The notes: generated from the sequence alone by a model not told the origin. DNA of 55,129 nt from Geochorda sp036562495 (GCA_036562495.1 DATCKA010000127.1:1-55129), one strand, 5' to 3'; shown: positions 34,524 to 43,100, numbered from the stretch's first letter. Program-made: numbers and translations.

Positions 34524-35615
34524 ATGGCCCGATTCGAGCGCGAATCTGGTCCCTACGCCAACATCAAGGTGGTCGGCATCGGCGGAGGCGGGCAAAACGC
34601 GGTCAACCGCATGATCGAGGCCGACCTGCGCGGCGTCGAGTTCATCGCCATCAACACCGATGCCCAGGCCCTGGCCCTGTCCAACGCCCCTGTCAAGCTC
34701 CAGATCGGCGAGAAGCTGACCAGGGGCCTGGGGGCCGGCTCCATGCCCGAGATCGGGCAGAAGGCGGCCGAGGAGAGCCGCGACATGATCCGCGAGGCCC
34801 TGCAGGGCGCCGACATGGTCTTCATCACGGCGGGCATGGGCGGTGGCACGGGCACCGGCGGCGCGCCGGTGGTGGCCGAGATCGCCCGAGAGGTGGCGGC
34901 CCTGACGGTGGCGGTGGTGACCCGGCCCTTCTCCTTCGAGGGGCGCCGCCGGATGCGCCAGGCGGAGGAGGGCATCGCCAACCTGCGGGGACGGGTCGAC
35001 ACCCTCATCGTCATCCCCAACGACCGCCTGCTCCAGGTCGTCGACAAGAAGACCTCCATCGTCGACGCCTTCCGGCTGGCCGACGACGTGCTCCGCCAGG
35101 GCGTGCAGGGGATCTCGGATCTCATCACGGTGCCGGGCCTCATCAACCTCGACTTCGCCGACGTGCGCACCATCATGTCCAACGCCGGGTCGGCGCTGAT
35201 GGGCATCGGGCGGGCCGGCGGCTCCGAGGACCGGGCCGTCAAGGCGGCGCGCGCCGCGGTCTCGAGCCCGTTGCTGGAGGCCAGCATCCAGGGCGCCAAG
35301 GGCGTGCTGCTCAACATCACGGGCAGCTCCAACCTGGGCCTCTTCGAGGTCAACGAGGCGGCCCAGGTCGTCATCGAGGCGGCCGACCCCGAGGCCAACG
35401 TCATCTTCGGGGCCGTCATCGACGACTCCCTCAACGACGAGGTGAAGGTGACGGTCATCGCGACGGGCTTCTCCGACGACCGCCGCGACGACCAGCGCCA
35501 CGCCCAGGCCGACCGCATCCGCAGCGGCGCATCGGGCAGGGAGGACCGCACCCTGGAGATCCGGCCCCTGGTGCACGACGATCTCGACATCCCGCCCTTC
35601 CTGCGCCGCCGATGA
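34524..35615 (+). CDS. ftsZ: Cell division GTPase FtsZ
   Basis: A 363-residue tubulin homologue forming the Z-ring. GIGGGGQNAVNRM (T1), the tubulin signature GGGTGTG (residues ~107-113), NDRLL, NLDFADVRTIM with the catalytic T7 loop, and the C-terminal peptide DIPPFLRR that binds membrane anchors. The T3 loop, normally GAGANP, reads GAGSMP (~71-76). The linker between the globular part and the tail is about 45 residues. No ftsA precedes it. ATG at 34524 with GGGGGCGG upstream; convergent with sigE, 13 bases apart. Confidence 0.97.
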   Translation: MARFERESGPYANIKVVGIGGGGQNAVNRMIEADLRGVEFIAINTDAQALALSNAPVKLQIGEKLTRGLGAGSMPEIGQKAAEESRDMIREALQGADMVFITAGMGGGTGTGGAPVVAEIAREVAALTVAVVTRPFSFEGRRRMRQAEEGIANLRGRVDTLIVIPNDRLLQVVDKKTSIVDAFRLADDVLRQGVQGISDLITVPGLINLDFADVRTIMSNAGSALMGIGRAGGSEDRAVKAARAAVSSPLLEASIQGAKGVLLNITGSSNLGLFEVNEAAQVVIEAADPEANVIFGAVIDDSLNDEVKVTVIATGFSDDRRDDQRHAQADRIRSGASGREDRTLEIRPLVHDDLDIPPFLRRR

Positions 35616-35628
35616 CGCCCCGGGCCCG

Positions 35629-36360
35629 TCACGTGGTCACCAGGGCGGCCAGCTCCTGCCGGAGCTTCTTGATGATGCGCTTCTCCAGCCGGGAGATGTA
35701 GGACTGGGAGATCCCGAGCAGGTCGGCCACCTGCTTCTGGGTGCGCTCCTCGCCGTCGACCAGGCCGAAGCGCAGCTCCACGATGCGCCGCTCCCGGCCG
35801 CTGAGGCGCTCCATGGCCGAGTGGAGCAGCTCCTTCTCGACGCTGTCCTCCAGGTGGCGCACGACGTCGCTCTCGGTGCCCAGGATGTCGGAGAGCAGCA
35901 ACTCGTCGCCCTCCCAGTCGGTGTTGAGGGGCTCGTCCAGGGAGACCTCGGCCCGGGTCTTGGAGTGGCGGCGCAAGAACATCAGGATTTCGTTCTCGAT
36001 GCAGCGGGAGGCGTAGGTGGCCAGCTTGATGCGCCGGCCGGGGTCGAAGGTGTGGACCGCCTTGATGAGGCCGATCGTGCCGATGGAGACCAGGTCCTCG
36101 ATGGCGATGCCGGTGTTTTCGAACTTGCGGGCGATGTAGACCACGAGCCGCAGGTTGTGCTCGATGAGGGGGGAGCGCGCCCTCAGGTCCCCCACCGCCA
36201 GCTGGTCGATGAGGCGGGCCTCCTGCTCGCCCGTCAGCGGCGGCGGTAGCACCTCGCCCGAGGCGGGGCCGACGTAGCCGACCAGGCGTGCCAGGGTGCG
36301 CCGTCGCCAGGCGGCGACCAGCCGCCGCAGCCAGCCTGCCAGGGCGGTCATCCACACCAT
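35629..36360 (-). CDS. sigE: Sporulation sigma factor SigE (pro-form)
   Basis: A 243-residue sigma-70 family protein for early mother-cell transcription. An amphipathic N-terminal pro-sequence (MVWMTALAGWLRRLVAAW, residues 1-18) precedes the LPPPL segment that in B. subtilis lies just after the SpoIIGA cleavage site. Region 2 is almost identical to SigE: NLRLVVYIARKFENTGI, SIGTIGLIKAV and LATYASRCIENEILM. Region 4 has TQKQVADLLGISQSYISRLE. The ATG at 36360 gives the family length (239 in B. subtilis). It lies 25 bases after spoIIGA and is transcribed opposite to ftsZ and sigG. Confidence 0.97.
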   Translation of the reverse strand: MVWMTALAGWLRRLVAAWRRRTLARLVGYVGPASGEVLPPPLTGEQEARLIDQLAVGDLRARSPLIEHNLRLVVYIARKFENTGIAIEDLVSIGTIGLIKAVHTFDPGRRIKLATYASRCIENEILMFLRRHSKTRAEVSLDEPLNTDWEGDELLLSDILGTESDVVRHLEDSVEKELLHSAMERLSGRERRIVELRFGLVDGEERTQKQVADLLGISQSYISRLEKRIIKKLRQELAALVTT

Positions 36361-36385
36361 GACGCCTCGGCCCCTTCTCATGCCC

Positions 36386-37324
36386 TCAGCCGGTCTCGAC
36401 ACCGACGACTCCTCCTTCCCGCTTCCGGCCCGTCGCCTCCGGCACGTCCCCATGGGGCGACGAGCTCGGTGCCGTCACGTACTCGGCCGGTATCAGGGCC
36501 TGTGCCTCGTCCTGCTCCAGCGGCGTGGGCGACAGGGCGACCACCGCCGGCCCCAGCCGCAGAGGCGGGCCCCCGGCCCCGTGCAACACCAGCGAGTCAG
36601 CTCGAAAGGCGGCCATCACCCCCCGTTCGGTGCCGACGGCCCGGAAGGGCACCAGGCGGAAGCGCCGGGCCCACTGAGGCGCCAGCGCCGGCAGGCGCAT
36701 CGCCAGCGACAGGGGCTCTGCAGCCAGCCGGCCCAGCCGGTCTCGCAGCGCCGGCTCCAGCAGCGGCGCCAGCGCATCCGGATCGAGCAGGATGACGGGC
36801 AGACCCTCGACCGGCTCCCGCAGGCGGTTGCCGGTGTCGACCAGGCCCACCACCTCCAAGCGCTGGCGCTCGAAGCGCAGCACCACTCGCACCCGCAGCG
36901 CCCGGGCCAGGGCGGCGGCAGCCAGCCGTGGCCGCACCACCGTCGCCACGGCCGCCAGCGCCACCAGCGAGACCACGGGCCCGATGGCGCGGGGCGCCGC
37001 GCCCTCGAGCAGGCTCTGGGCCGCCACGCCCGCTCCTGCCGCCACGCAGCCCACCGCCCACAAGGTGGCCACCAGGGTGCCCAGGGCGCGCAGCCCGGGG
37101 ACCCGATAGGCCGCCGCGATCATGAGCCACGAGACGGCCAGGCATGACAGCACCAGCAGCGCCGGCGAGGCGACGGGCGGCAACAGGGTGAAGGTGGCCG
37201 CCCCGATCCAGGCGCCCAGCGCCAGGCGGGACGGCACGGCCGGCCGCCCGTGCAGGCGTCCCGTCGCCCACAGCAGCGCGTAGTCGAAGACCAGGTTGGC
37301 CACCAGGTAGGCGAGCCCAGCCAT
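36386..37324 (-). CDS. spoIIGA: SpoIIGA, pro-SigE processing aspartic protease
   Basis: A 312-residue membrane protease: five hydrophobic segments in residues 1-150, then a soluble domain with the aspartic-protease motif GLVDTGNRLREP (~165-176), where D-T-G-N is the active site. It cuts the SigE pro-sequence once SpoIIR arrives from the forespore. The C-terminal 35 residues are low-complexity. The ATG at 37324 has GAGGGG 7 bases upstream. It forms an operon with sigE and is divergent from sigG, sharing about 150 bases of regulatory DNA. Confidence 0.93.
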   Translation of the reverse strand: MAGLAYLVANLVFDYALLWATGRLHGRPAVPSRLALGAWIGAATFTLLPPVASPALLVLSCLAVSWLMIAAAYRVPGLRALGTLVATLWAVGCVAAGAGVAAQSLLEGAAPRAIGPVVSLVALAAVATVVRPRLAAAALARALRVRVVLRFERQRLEVVGLVDTGNRLREPVEGLPVILLDPDALAPLLEPALRDRLGRLAAEPLSLAMRLPALAPQWARRFRLVPFRAVGTERGVMAAFRADSLVLHGAGGPPLRLGPAVVALSPTPLEQDEAQALIPAEYVTAPSSSPHGDVPEATGRKREGGVVGVETG

Positions 37325-37413
37325 CCCCCAACCCCTCGGCTGTCCTTCGGCTACGGGCCGGGCCCTTTGTCTGATGGCTATGAAGGGCACCGCCGCGCCA
37401 TGCGTGGTCGCCA

Positions 37414-37442
37414 GAATAGCTCTCGCCCGGGCCGGCCATACT
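37414..37442 (+). promoter_or_regulatory. SigF/SigG-type promoter of sigG
   Basis: GAATA (37414-37418) and CATACT (37437-37442) are 18 bases apart, close to the forespore consensus (G-H-A-T-R, about 18, CAT-A-C-T-A). The same site reads GAATA, 15 bases, GG-N-CATACT, in line with SigF promoters. The predicted start is near 37449, 23 bases before the ATG. Forespore control of sigG is what the family predicts. Confidence 0.7.
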
Positions 37443-37471
37443 CCCGATGAGGCTGCATCAAGGTGGGCGTC

Positions 37472-38254
37472 ATGGCACACAGCACGAAGGTCGAGATTTG
37501 TGGGGTCAACACGTCTCGCTTGCCGGTCCTGACCAACGCGCGCATGCGCGAGCTATTGGTGCGGATGCGCAACGGCGATCCGACGGCCCGGGAGGAGCTG
37601 ATCCGCGGCAACCTGCGGCTGGTGCTGAGCGTCATCCAGCGCTTCAACAGCCGGGGCGAGTACGTGGACGACCTGTTTCAGGTGGGCTGCATCGGCCTGA
37701 TGAAGGCCATCGACAACTTCGACCTGAGCCAAAACGTGAAGTTTTCGACCTACGCGGTGCCGATGATCGTGGGCGAGATCCGGCGCTACCTGCGGGACAA
37801 CAACCCCATACGGGTGAGCCGGTCGTTGCGTGACGTGGCCTACAAGGCACTCCAGGTGCGGGATCAGCTCACCTCCAAGTATTCACGCGAGCCGACCGTC
37901 GCGCAAATCGCCGCGGAGCTCGATGTGCCCCGGGAGGAGGTCGTCGCGGCCCTGGATGCCATCCAGGAGCCCGTCTCCCTCTTCGAGCCCATCTATCACG
38001 ACGGCGGGGACCCCATCTACGTGATGGACCAAGTCAGCGACGATCCCAGCCCGGATAGCTCCTGGCTGGAAGGTATCTCCATCCGGCAGGCCATGCACCG
38101 GCTGGGCCCTCGGGAGCAGCGGATCCTGAGCATGCGCTTCTTCGAGGGCAAGACGCAGATGGAGGTGGCCGAGGCCATCGGCATCTCCCAGGCTCAGGTC
38201 TCACGGCTGGAGAAGGCGGCCCTCAAGCAGCTGCGCCGCCACATGACCAGCTGA
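37472..38254 (+). CDS. sigG: Sporulation sigma factor SigG
   Basis: A 260-residue late forespore sigma factor, the same length as B. subtilis SigG. The N-terminal KVEICGVNTSRLPVL is diagnostic of SigG. Region 2: RLVLSVIQRFNSRGEYVDDL and FQVGCIGLMKAIDNF; region 4: GKTQMEVAEAIGISQAQVSRLE. It would drive SASP and germination genes. The ATG at 37472 follows AAGGTG at 6 bases; an in-frame GTG at 37463 overlaps that site. Followed by spoIIR. Confidence 0.97.
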   Translation: MAHSTKVEICGVNTSRLPVLTNARMRELLVRMRNGDPTAREELIRGNLRLVLSVIQRFNSRGEYVDDLFQVGCIGLMKAIDNFDLSQNVKFSTYAVPMIVGEIRRYLRDNNPIRVSRSLRDVAYKALQVRDQLTSKYSREPTVAQIAAELDVPREEVVAALDAIQEPVSLFEPIYHDGGDPIYVMDQVSDDPSPDSSWLEGISIRQAMHRLGPREQRILSMRFFEGKTQMEVAEAIGISQAQVSRLEKAALKQLRRHMTS

Positions 38255-38273
38255 GCCGGGGTGTCGTGAGGCC

Positions 38274-38999
38274 ATGGGGACCGTGACGAGGCATCGGCGC
38301 CCAGCGAGCGTGGCCATGGCGGCGCTGGCCGCCCTGGTGGGGTCGGCCCTGGTGGTCGCCGTCTCGGGCGGCGCCTCGGCGTCCGCGCTGCCGGGGACGG
38401 CCGACGGGGCGGCCACCGGGTGGGGCCTGCTGCGCCTGCACGTGCTGGCCCACTCGGACCGCCCCGAGGACCAGCAGGCCAAACAGCAGGCGGCCGAAGC
38501 CGTGCGGCAGGCCCTGGTGCGGCTGGTACGCTCGGCCCCGCCGTCGGCCCTCCTCGACGCCGAGCGCATGGCCGCTTACCTGCGCACCCGGGCGCCCCTG
38601 ATCGAGCAGGCGGCGGCGCGGGCGTCGGGCCAGCACCCCGTGAGGATGACGGTGGGCCCGGCCTTCTACCCGGTCACCGTCGACGACGCCGGGCGCCTCT
38701 ACCCGCCCGGCTGGTACCTCAGCGTACGCGTCCTCATCGGGGCGGCCGCCGGCCGCAACTGGTGGTGCGTCGTCTTCCCGTCGCTGTGCCCTGCCGAGCG
38801 CCCCGACGGGACGCCGGCCGCCCAAGCGGCGGAGGCGGGAAGGGCGACGCCGCCCCCCGAGCCCCCGGCCAGGCACACGGCGGACGCGAGCCACGGGGCG
38901 CCGCCCGCTGCCCCAACGACATCGGCAGGTGACACCTCCTCCGAGCCCGACCCGCCCCGGCCCGGGTGGATGCGGTGGCTGCCGTGGAACTGGTGGTAA
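38274..38999 (+). CDS. spoIIR: Stage II sporulation protein R
   Basis: A 241-residue secreted signal protein. N-terminal signal/anchor (hydrophobic residues ~14-36), core LLRLHVLAHSDRPEDQQAKQ (~52-71, as LHVLAxSD in the family) and YPPGWYLSVRVLIG with NWWCVVFPSLC (~142-170). A Pro/Ala-rich segment and a Trp-rich end (WMRWLPWNWW) follow. Made in the forespore, it crosses to the septum and activates SpoIIGA in the mother cell. It begins 19 bases after sigG and is probably cotranscribed; the ribosome binding site GTGAGG is close to the ATG. Confidence 0.93.
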   Translation: MGTVTRHRRPASVAMAALAALVGSALVVAVSGGASASALPGTADGAATGWGLLRLHVLAHSDRPEDQQAKQQAAEAVRQALVRLVRSAPPSALLDAERMAAYLRTRAPLIEQAAARASGQHPVRMTVGPAFYPVTVDDAGRLYPPGWYLSVRVLIGAAAGRNWWCVVFPSLCPAERPDGTPAAQAAEAGRATPPPEPPARHTADASHGAPPAAPTTSAGDTSSEPDPPRPGWMRWLPWNWW

Positions 39000-39093
39000 G
39001 ACCGGGCAGCATCGCCATAAGGTGAGGGAAGAGGAGACGGTCCGCCACCGCTCGATCCGATCCCGCAGCGGGGCCGTCCAGGGGGGCGTTGGG

Positions 39094-39378
39094 GTGAGGG
39101 TCAGGGCGTCAGACCTGCGGGCCAAGGACGTCGTCAACGTCTCCGACGGGCGCAAGCTGGGCTACCTCTACGACCTCGACATCGACGTCGAATCGGGGCG
39201 CATCCGCTCCCTGGTGCTGCCGGCCGGGGGACGTCCCGGTTGGTTTCGCGGCCGCGATCGGGACATCGAGGTGGCCTGGCACGACATCGTCAAGGTCGGC
39301 ATCGACGTCATCCTCGTCGACCTACCCGGCAGCGTCTCGCCCCGGCTGGGCGCCGAACCCCCTTCCCAGGGCCTGTGA
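39094..39378 (+). CDS. PRC-barrel protein of the YlmC/YmxH sporulation family
   Basis: A 94-residue single PRC-barrel domain: RASDLRAKDVVNVSDGRKLG followed by DLDIDVESGRIRSLVLPAG and IKVGIDVILVDL-type strands. YlmC/YmxH proteins are small and widely conserved next to sigG or in sporulation loci in Bacillota; their molecular role is unknown. The GTG at 39094 is preferred because AGGGGGG lies about 7 bases upstream and the product then has the family length. The in-frame upstream codons are Arg/Gly-rich and unlike the family. Confidence 0.82.
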   Translation: MRVRASDLRAKDVVNVSDGRKLGYLYDLDIDVESGRIRSLVLPAGGRPGWFRGRDRDIEVAWHDIVKVGIDVILVDLPGSVSPRLGAEPPSQGL

Positions 39379-39405
39379 TAAGATGGGTCACGGGGCGACT
39401 GCCCG

Positions 39406-39894
39406 GTGAGGTGTCCTTTCTGCTCGGAGCCCGACACCCGGGTCATCGACTCCCGCCTCACGGAAGAGGGGGCCGCCGTTCGTCGCCGTCGTGAGTGTCC
39501 CCGTTGCGGGCGGCGCTTCACCACCTACGAGCGGGTGGAGGAGATCCCCCTCATGGTCGTCAAGAAGGACGGCCGGCGGGAGCCCTTCTCGCGCCAGAAG
39601 GTCCTGGCGGGCGTCATGAAGGCCTGCGAGAAGCGCCCCATCCCCGTGGCGCGCATCGAGGAGCTGGTCAGCCGCGTCGAGGACGCCGTGCGCAGCCAGG
39701 GCGAGTACGAGGTGCCCTCCCGTCTCATCGGGGAGCGGGTGATGGAGGAGCTGCGCCAGTTGGATCCGGTCGCCTACGTCCGATTCGCCTCGGTCTACCG
39801 TGAGTTTCAGGACGTGACGGGCTTCGTGACCGAGGTGCGCCGCTTGCTGGACCGGGCCGGGCAGGGACCGGCCCCTGCCTCCGATGCAGGGTAG
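39406..39894 (+). CDS. nrdR: Transcriptional repressor NrdR
   Basis: A 162-residue repressor of ribonucleotide reductase genes. N-terminal zinc ribbon with cysteines 3, 6, 31 and 34 (MRCPFC and CPRCGRRFTTYE), then an ATP-cone domain (VVKKDGRREPFSRQKVLAGV, residues ~51-70) that senses dATP/ATP. Starts GTG at 39406 with only a weak ribosome binding site. A TGTGATAAGAT sequence at 39374-39384, overlapping the end of the previous gene, could be an extended -10. The 3' end overlaps pgeF by 11 bases. Confidence 0.96.
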   Translation: MRCPFCSEPDTRVIDSRLTEEGAAVRRRRECPRCGRRFTTYERVEEIPLMVVKKDGRREPFSRQKVLAGVMKACEKRPIPVARIEELVSRVEDAVRSQGEYEVPSRLIGERVMEELRQLDPVAYVRFASVYREFQDVTGFVTEVRRLLDRAGQGPAPASDAG

Positions 39895-40696
39895 CGAGCA
39901 GACGAGCCCCGCCCGGCGGGTGGTGTGGCTGTTTACCGACCGGCGGGGCGGCGTCAGCCAGGGCCCCTACCGATGGCTCAACCTGTCGGCCGCCGTGGGC
40001 GACGAGCCGCGCCACGTCGCCGAAAATCGCCGCTGGGCCGCCGCCCGGCTGGGGCCCGGGACGTCGCCGGGAGGCATCGTCTGGGTGGCCAGCCAGGTGC
40101 ACGGCCGCGAGGTGCTGCGCGTGGGGTCGGAGAGCACCGGTGAGCCCGGGCCGGGGGGCTGGAGGGTCGCCGGCCGGGGCGACGCCCTGATGGTGACCGA
40201 GCCCGGCCAGCCCGTGGCGGTGCTGGTGGCCGACTGCGCCCCCGTCTTGCTGGCCGACGCCCGAGGACGGGCGGTGGCTGCCGTCCATGCCGGGTGGAGA
40301 GGGCTGGCCGCCGGGGTGGTGTCGGCGGCGGTGGATGCGCTGACGAAGGAGGCACGGAGCGATCCCGCCGACCTGGAAGCGTGGGTAGGGCCCTGCATCC
40401 GGGGTTGCTGCTACGAGGTGGGCCCCGAGGTGGCGGAGGCGTTGACGCGGGCCGTCGGGCCCGCGCCGATGGCGCAGGGGCTACCGGCCTACCTGCGGCC
40501 CGGGCGGGGCGACCGCTTCTGGCTCGACGTGGCCGAGGCGACCCGGCAGGCTCTGCTGCAGAGCGGGCTCAAGCCCGAGCGCCTGTGGATGGACGGGCGC
40601 TGCACGGCCTGCCACCCGGAGCTCTTCTTCTCGCACCGCCGGGATGGGGTTCCGAGCGGCCGCATGGCCGGGATGATCGCGCTCATGGAGGGGTAA
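39884..40696 (+). CDS. pgeF: Laccase-domain peptidoglycan editing factor / purine nucleoside phosphorylase PgeF (YlmD)
   Basis: A 270-residue YfiH/YlmD-family protein. SQVHGREVL (first metal histidine, residue ~74), VADCAPVLLAD (Cys), AAVHAGWRGLAAG (His, ~146), GPCIRGCCYEVG and FSHRRDG (~252). The family has been described as multicopper-type polyphenol oxidase, as adenosine/purine phosphorylase and as an editor of peptidoglycan precursors. In Bacillota the gene normally precedes ylmE and sepF near ftsZ; here it is followed directly by ftsK. The ATG overlaps nrdR. Confidence 0.9.
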   Translation: MQGSEQTSPARRVVWLFTDRRGGVSQGPYRWLNLSAAVGDEPRHVAENRRWAAARLGPGTSPGGIVWVASQVHGREVLRVGSESTGEPGPGGWRVAGRGDALMVTEPGQPVAVLVADCAPVLLADARGRAVAAVHAGWRGLAAGVVSAAVDALTKEARSDPADLEAWVGPCIRGCCYEVGPEVAEALTRAVGPAPMAQGLPAYLRPGRGDRFWLDVAEATRQALLQSGLKPERLWMDGRCTACHPELFFSHRRDGVPSGRMAGMIALMEG

Positions 40697-40700
40697 CGCG

Positions 40701-43061
40701 GTGAAGTCGCACCGCTGGCAGGCCGAGCTGGCCGGCCTGGCTGTCGTCTTCGGCGTCCTGTACGCGGGGCTGGCCCTCTTCTGGGGCCAGGCCGGAGAGG
40801 CGGGCGCCTGGATCGCGGCGGCCCTGTGGCGCAACCTGGGGCTGGCCTCGGCTCTGGCCCTGCTGGCGATTTTGGGCGTCGGCTGGCGCCTGGTGCGCTG
40901 GCCCGACCTGGTCGCTACCGTGCTGCGGCTCGGGGGGGCCGTGGCGGCGATCGCCGGCGTCTCGGCGGCGCTGGAGCTGGTCCCGGGTCTCGGCCGGTGG
41001 ACGAGCACCTACCGACCGGCCGGCGCGCCCTTCATCGCCAGCCCGGGCGGCGAGGCTGGCCGGTGGCTGGCCCGGTGGCTGGAGCAGGCCGTCGGGCTGA
41101 GCGGCGCGTACCTGGCCATCGCGCTGATGCTGCTGGCCGCGGCGGCCCTAACCTTCGAGGTCTCGCCTGCTCGGCTGCTGGAGGCACCCGTCCGGGCCGG
41201 GGCATCCGGGGTGCGTCTGACCCTGGTGCTGGCCTGGCGAGCGGGACGCTGGCTGGGCCGGGCCGGCTGGCAGGCCGCCGTGGGGCTGCTGCCGAAGCGC
41301 CGGGGCGCGGCGCAGGCGGTGGCGGCCGCCTCGGAGGACGTGGACACGCCCGAGACGGGGCTGCCCGTGCCTGTGGGCCGGACCCGCCGTCGCGGCAGGC
41401 GGGCCGACGGGGAGATGGAGCTGATGGAGGTGGCCGACGGCCAGGCGGCGGAGCTGACGCGGGCGCCGGCGCCGGCGTTGGCGTCCGTGCCGGGCGATGC
41501 TGCACGAGCGGCGGAGACGCCCGTCGAGCCGCAGCTGCCGCCCGAGGAGCCGGGCGAGGAGGCGCCCCTCCCCCGCGCGAGCCGGGGGCGTGGCAGCGGC
41601 ACCGAGGAGGCGCCCGCCGTCCCGTTGACCGGAGGCGTGCGGGGCAACTGGCGCCTGCCCCCCTCCAGCTTGCTGGCGCGACCGCCCGCCCGGCGCCGGG
41701 GAGGCGACGAACAGGAGGTGGCCAACCGGAGCCGGGTGCTGGAGCAGACCCTGGCCAGCTTCGGCATCGAGGCCCGGGTGGTGAGCCACACCCGCGGACC
41801 CGTCGTCACCCGTTACGAGATGGCGCTCGCCCCCGGCATCAAGCTGAGTAGGGTCGTCAGCCTGGCCGACGACCTGGCCCTGGCGCTGGCGTCGACCGGC
41901 GTGCGCATCGAGGCGCCCGTGCCGGGCAAGCCCGTCATCGGCATCGAGGTGCCCAACGCCACGGTGGAGACCGTCTACCTGCGGGAGGTGCTGGAGTCGC
42001 CGGCCTTCGCCCGCTCCCAGGCCCCGCTGGCGCTGGCGCTGGGCAAGGACGTGGCGGGCGAGCCCCTCATCGGCAACCTGGAGCGGCTCATCCACCTGCT
42101 CATCGCCGGGGCGACGGGCTCCGGCAAGAGCGTCTGCCTGGCCTCCATCATCATGAGCCTGCTCTACCGGCTCACACCCGACCAGCTGAGGCTGCTGCTC
42201 ATCGATCCCAAGCGGGTGGAGCTGACGGTCTACGAGGGCATCCCTCACCTGCTGGCGCCGGTGGTGACCGACGTGCGGCAGGCCGCGGCCGCGCTGCGAT
42301 GGGCGGTGCGCGAGATGGAGGCTCGCTACCAGGTGCTGGCCAAGGCCGGCGCCCGCAATCTGGCGGCCTACAACCAGCTGGCCGCCCAGGGTCGGGTGAG
42401 CGAGCCGCTGCCCTACCTGGTCGTGGTCATCGACGAGCTGGCGGACCTGATGCTGGTGGCGGCCGCGGACGTGGAGGACAGCATCTGTCGCCTGGCCCAG
42501 ATGGCCAGGGCGGCGGGGATCCACCTCGTCATCGCCACCCAGCGGCCCTCCACGGACGTCATCACGGGCCTCATCAAGGCCAACATCCCGTCGCGCCTGG
42601 CCTTCGCCGTCTCTTCGCAGGTCGACTCGCGCACCATCCTCGACACGGGTGGCGCCGAGCGGCTGCTGGGCCGCGGCGACATGCTCTACCACCCCCTGGG
42701 GGAGCCCAAGCCGATAAGGGCGCAAGGTTGCCTGGTGACCGACCGAGAGATCGAGCAGGTGGTGGACTTCTGGAAGAGCCAGGGCGAGCCCGATTACCGG
42801 GTCGATCTCTTCGAGGAGGAAGAGAAGGGGGCCGAAGCCGAAGGGGATGTCGACGACGCGCTCTACGACGAGGCGGTGAAGCTGGTCGTGGAGGCCGGCC
42901 AGGCGTCGGTCTCCATGTTGCAACGGCGGTTTCGCATCGGGTACGCCCGCGCCGCTCGCCTCATCGACCTGATGGAGCAGCGAGGCGTCGTGGGGCCGTA
43001 CCAGGGTAGCAAGCCCCGCGAGGTGCTGCCACCCTACCGTCGCCGGGAGCGGTCGGCCTGA
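40701..43061 (+). CDS. ftsK: DNA translocase FtsK/SpoIIIE
   Basis: A 786-residue membrane-anchored hexameric DNA pump. Four hydrophobic segments in residues ~5-175; a Pro/Glu/Ala-rich linker (~200-345); then the motor with Walker A GATGSGKS (~471-478), Walker B LLLIDPKRVELTVYE and VVVIDELADLMLVA, and ATQRPSTDVITGLIKANIPS. The winged-helix gamma domain (LYDEAVKLVVEAGQASVSML, ~717 onwards) recognises polar DNA sequences. In spore formers it moves the chromosome into the forespore (SpoIIIE) as well as clearing septa. The GTG at 40701 follows GGAGGGG. Confidence 0.96.
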   Translation: MKSHRWQAELAGLAVVFGVLYAGLALFWGQAGEAGAWIAAALWRNLGLASALALLAILGVGWRLVRWPDLVATVLRLGGAVAAIAGVSAALELVPGLGRWTSTYRPAGAPFIASPGGEAGRWLARWLEQAVGLSGAYLAIALMLLAAAALTFEVSPARLLEAPVRAGASGVRLTLVLAWRAGRWLGRAGWQAAVGLLPKRRGAAQAVAAASEDVDTPETGLPVPVGRTRRRGRRADGEMELMEVADGQAAELTRAPAPALASVPGDAARAAETPVEPQLPPEEPGEEAPLPRASRGRGSGTEEAPAVPLTGGVRGNWRLPPSSLLARPPARRRGGDEQEVANRSRVLEQTLASFGIEARVVSHTRGPVVTRYEMALAPGIKLSRVVSLADDLALALASTGVRIEAPVPGKPVIGIEVPNATVETVYLREVLESPAFARSQAPLALALGKDVAGEPLIGNLERLIHLLIAGATGSGKSVCLASIIMSLLYRLTPDQLRLLLIDPKRVELTVYEGIPHLLAPVVTDVRQAAAALRWAVREMEARYQVLAKAGARNLAAYNQLAAQGRVSEPLPYLVVVIDELADLMLVAAADVEDSICRLAQMARAAGIHLVIATQRPSTDVITGLIKANIPSRLAFAVSSQVDSRTILDTGGAERLLGRGDMLYHPLGEPKPIRAQGCLVTDREIEQVVDFWKSQGEPDYRVDLFEEEEKGAEAEGDVDDALYDEAVKLVVEAGQASVSMLQRRFRIGYARAARLIDLMEQRGVVGPYQGSKPREVLPPYRRRERSA

Positions 43062-43100
43062 CGTCGGACCAGGCCCCCTCGAAGCGAGGTCGCATGTGAG

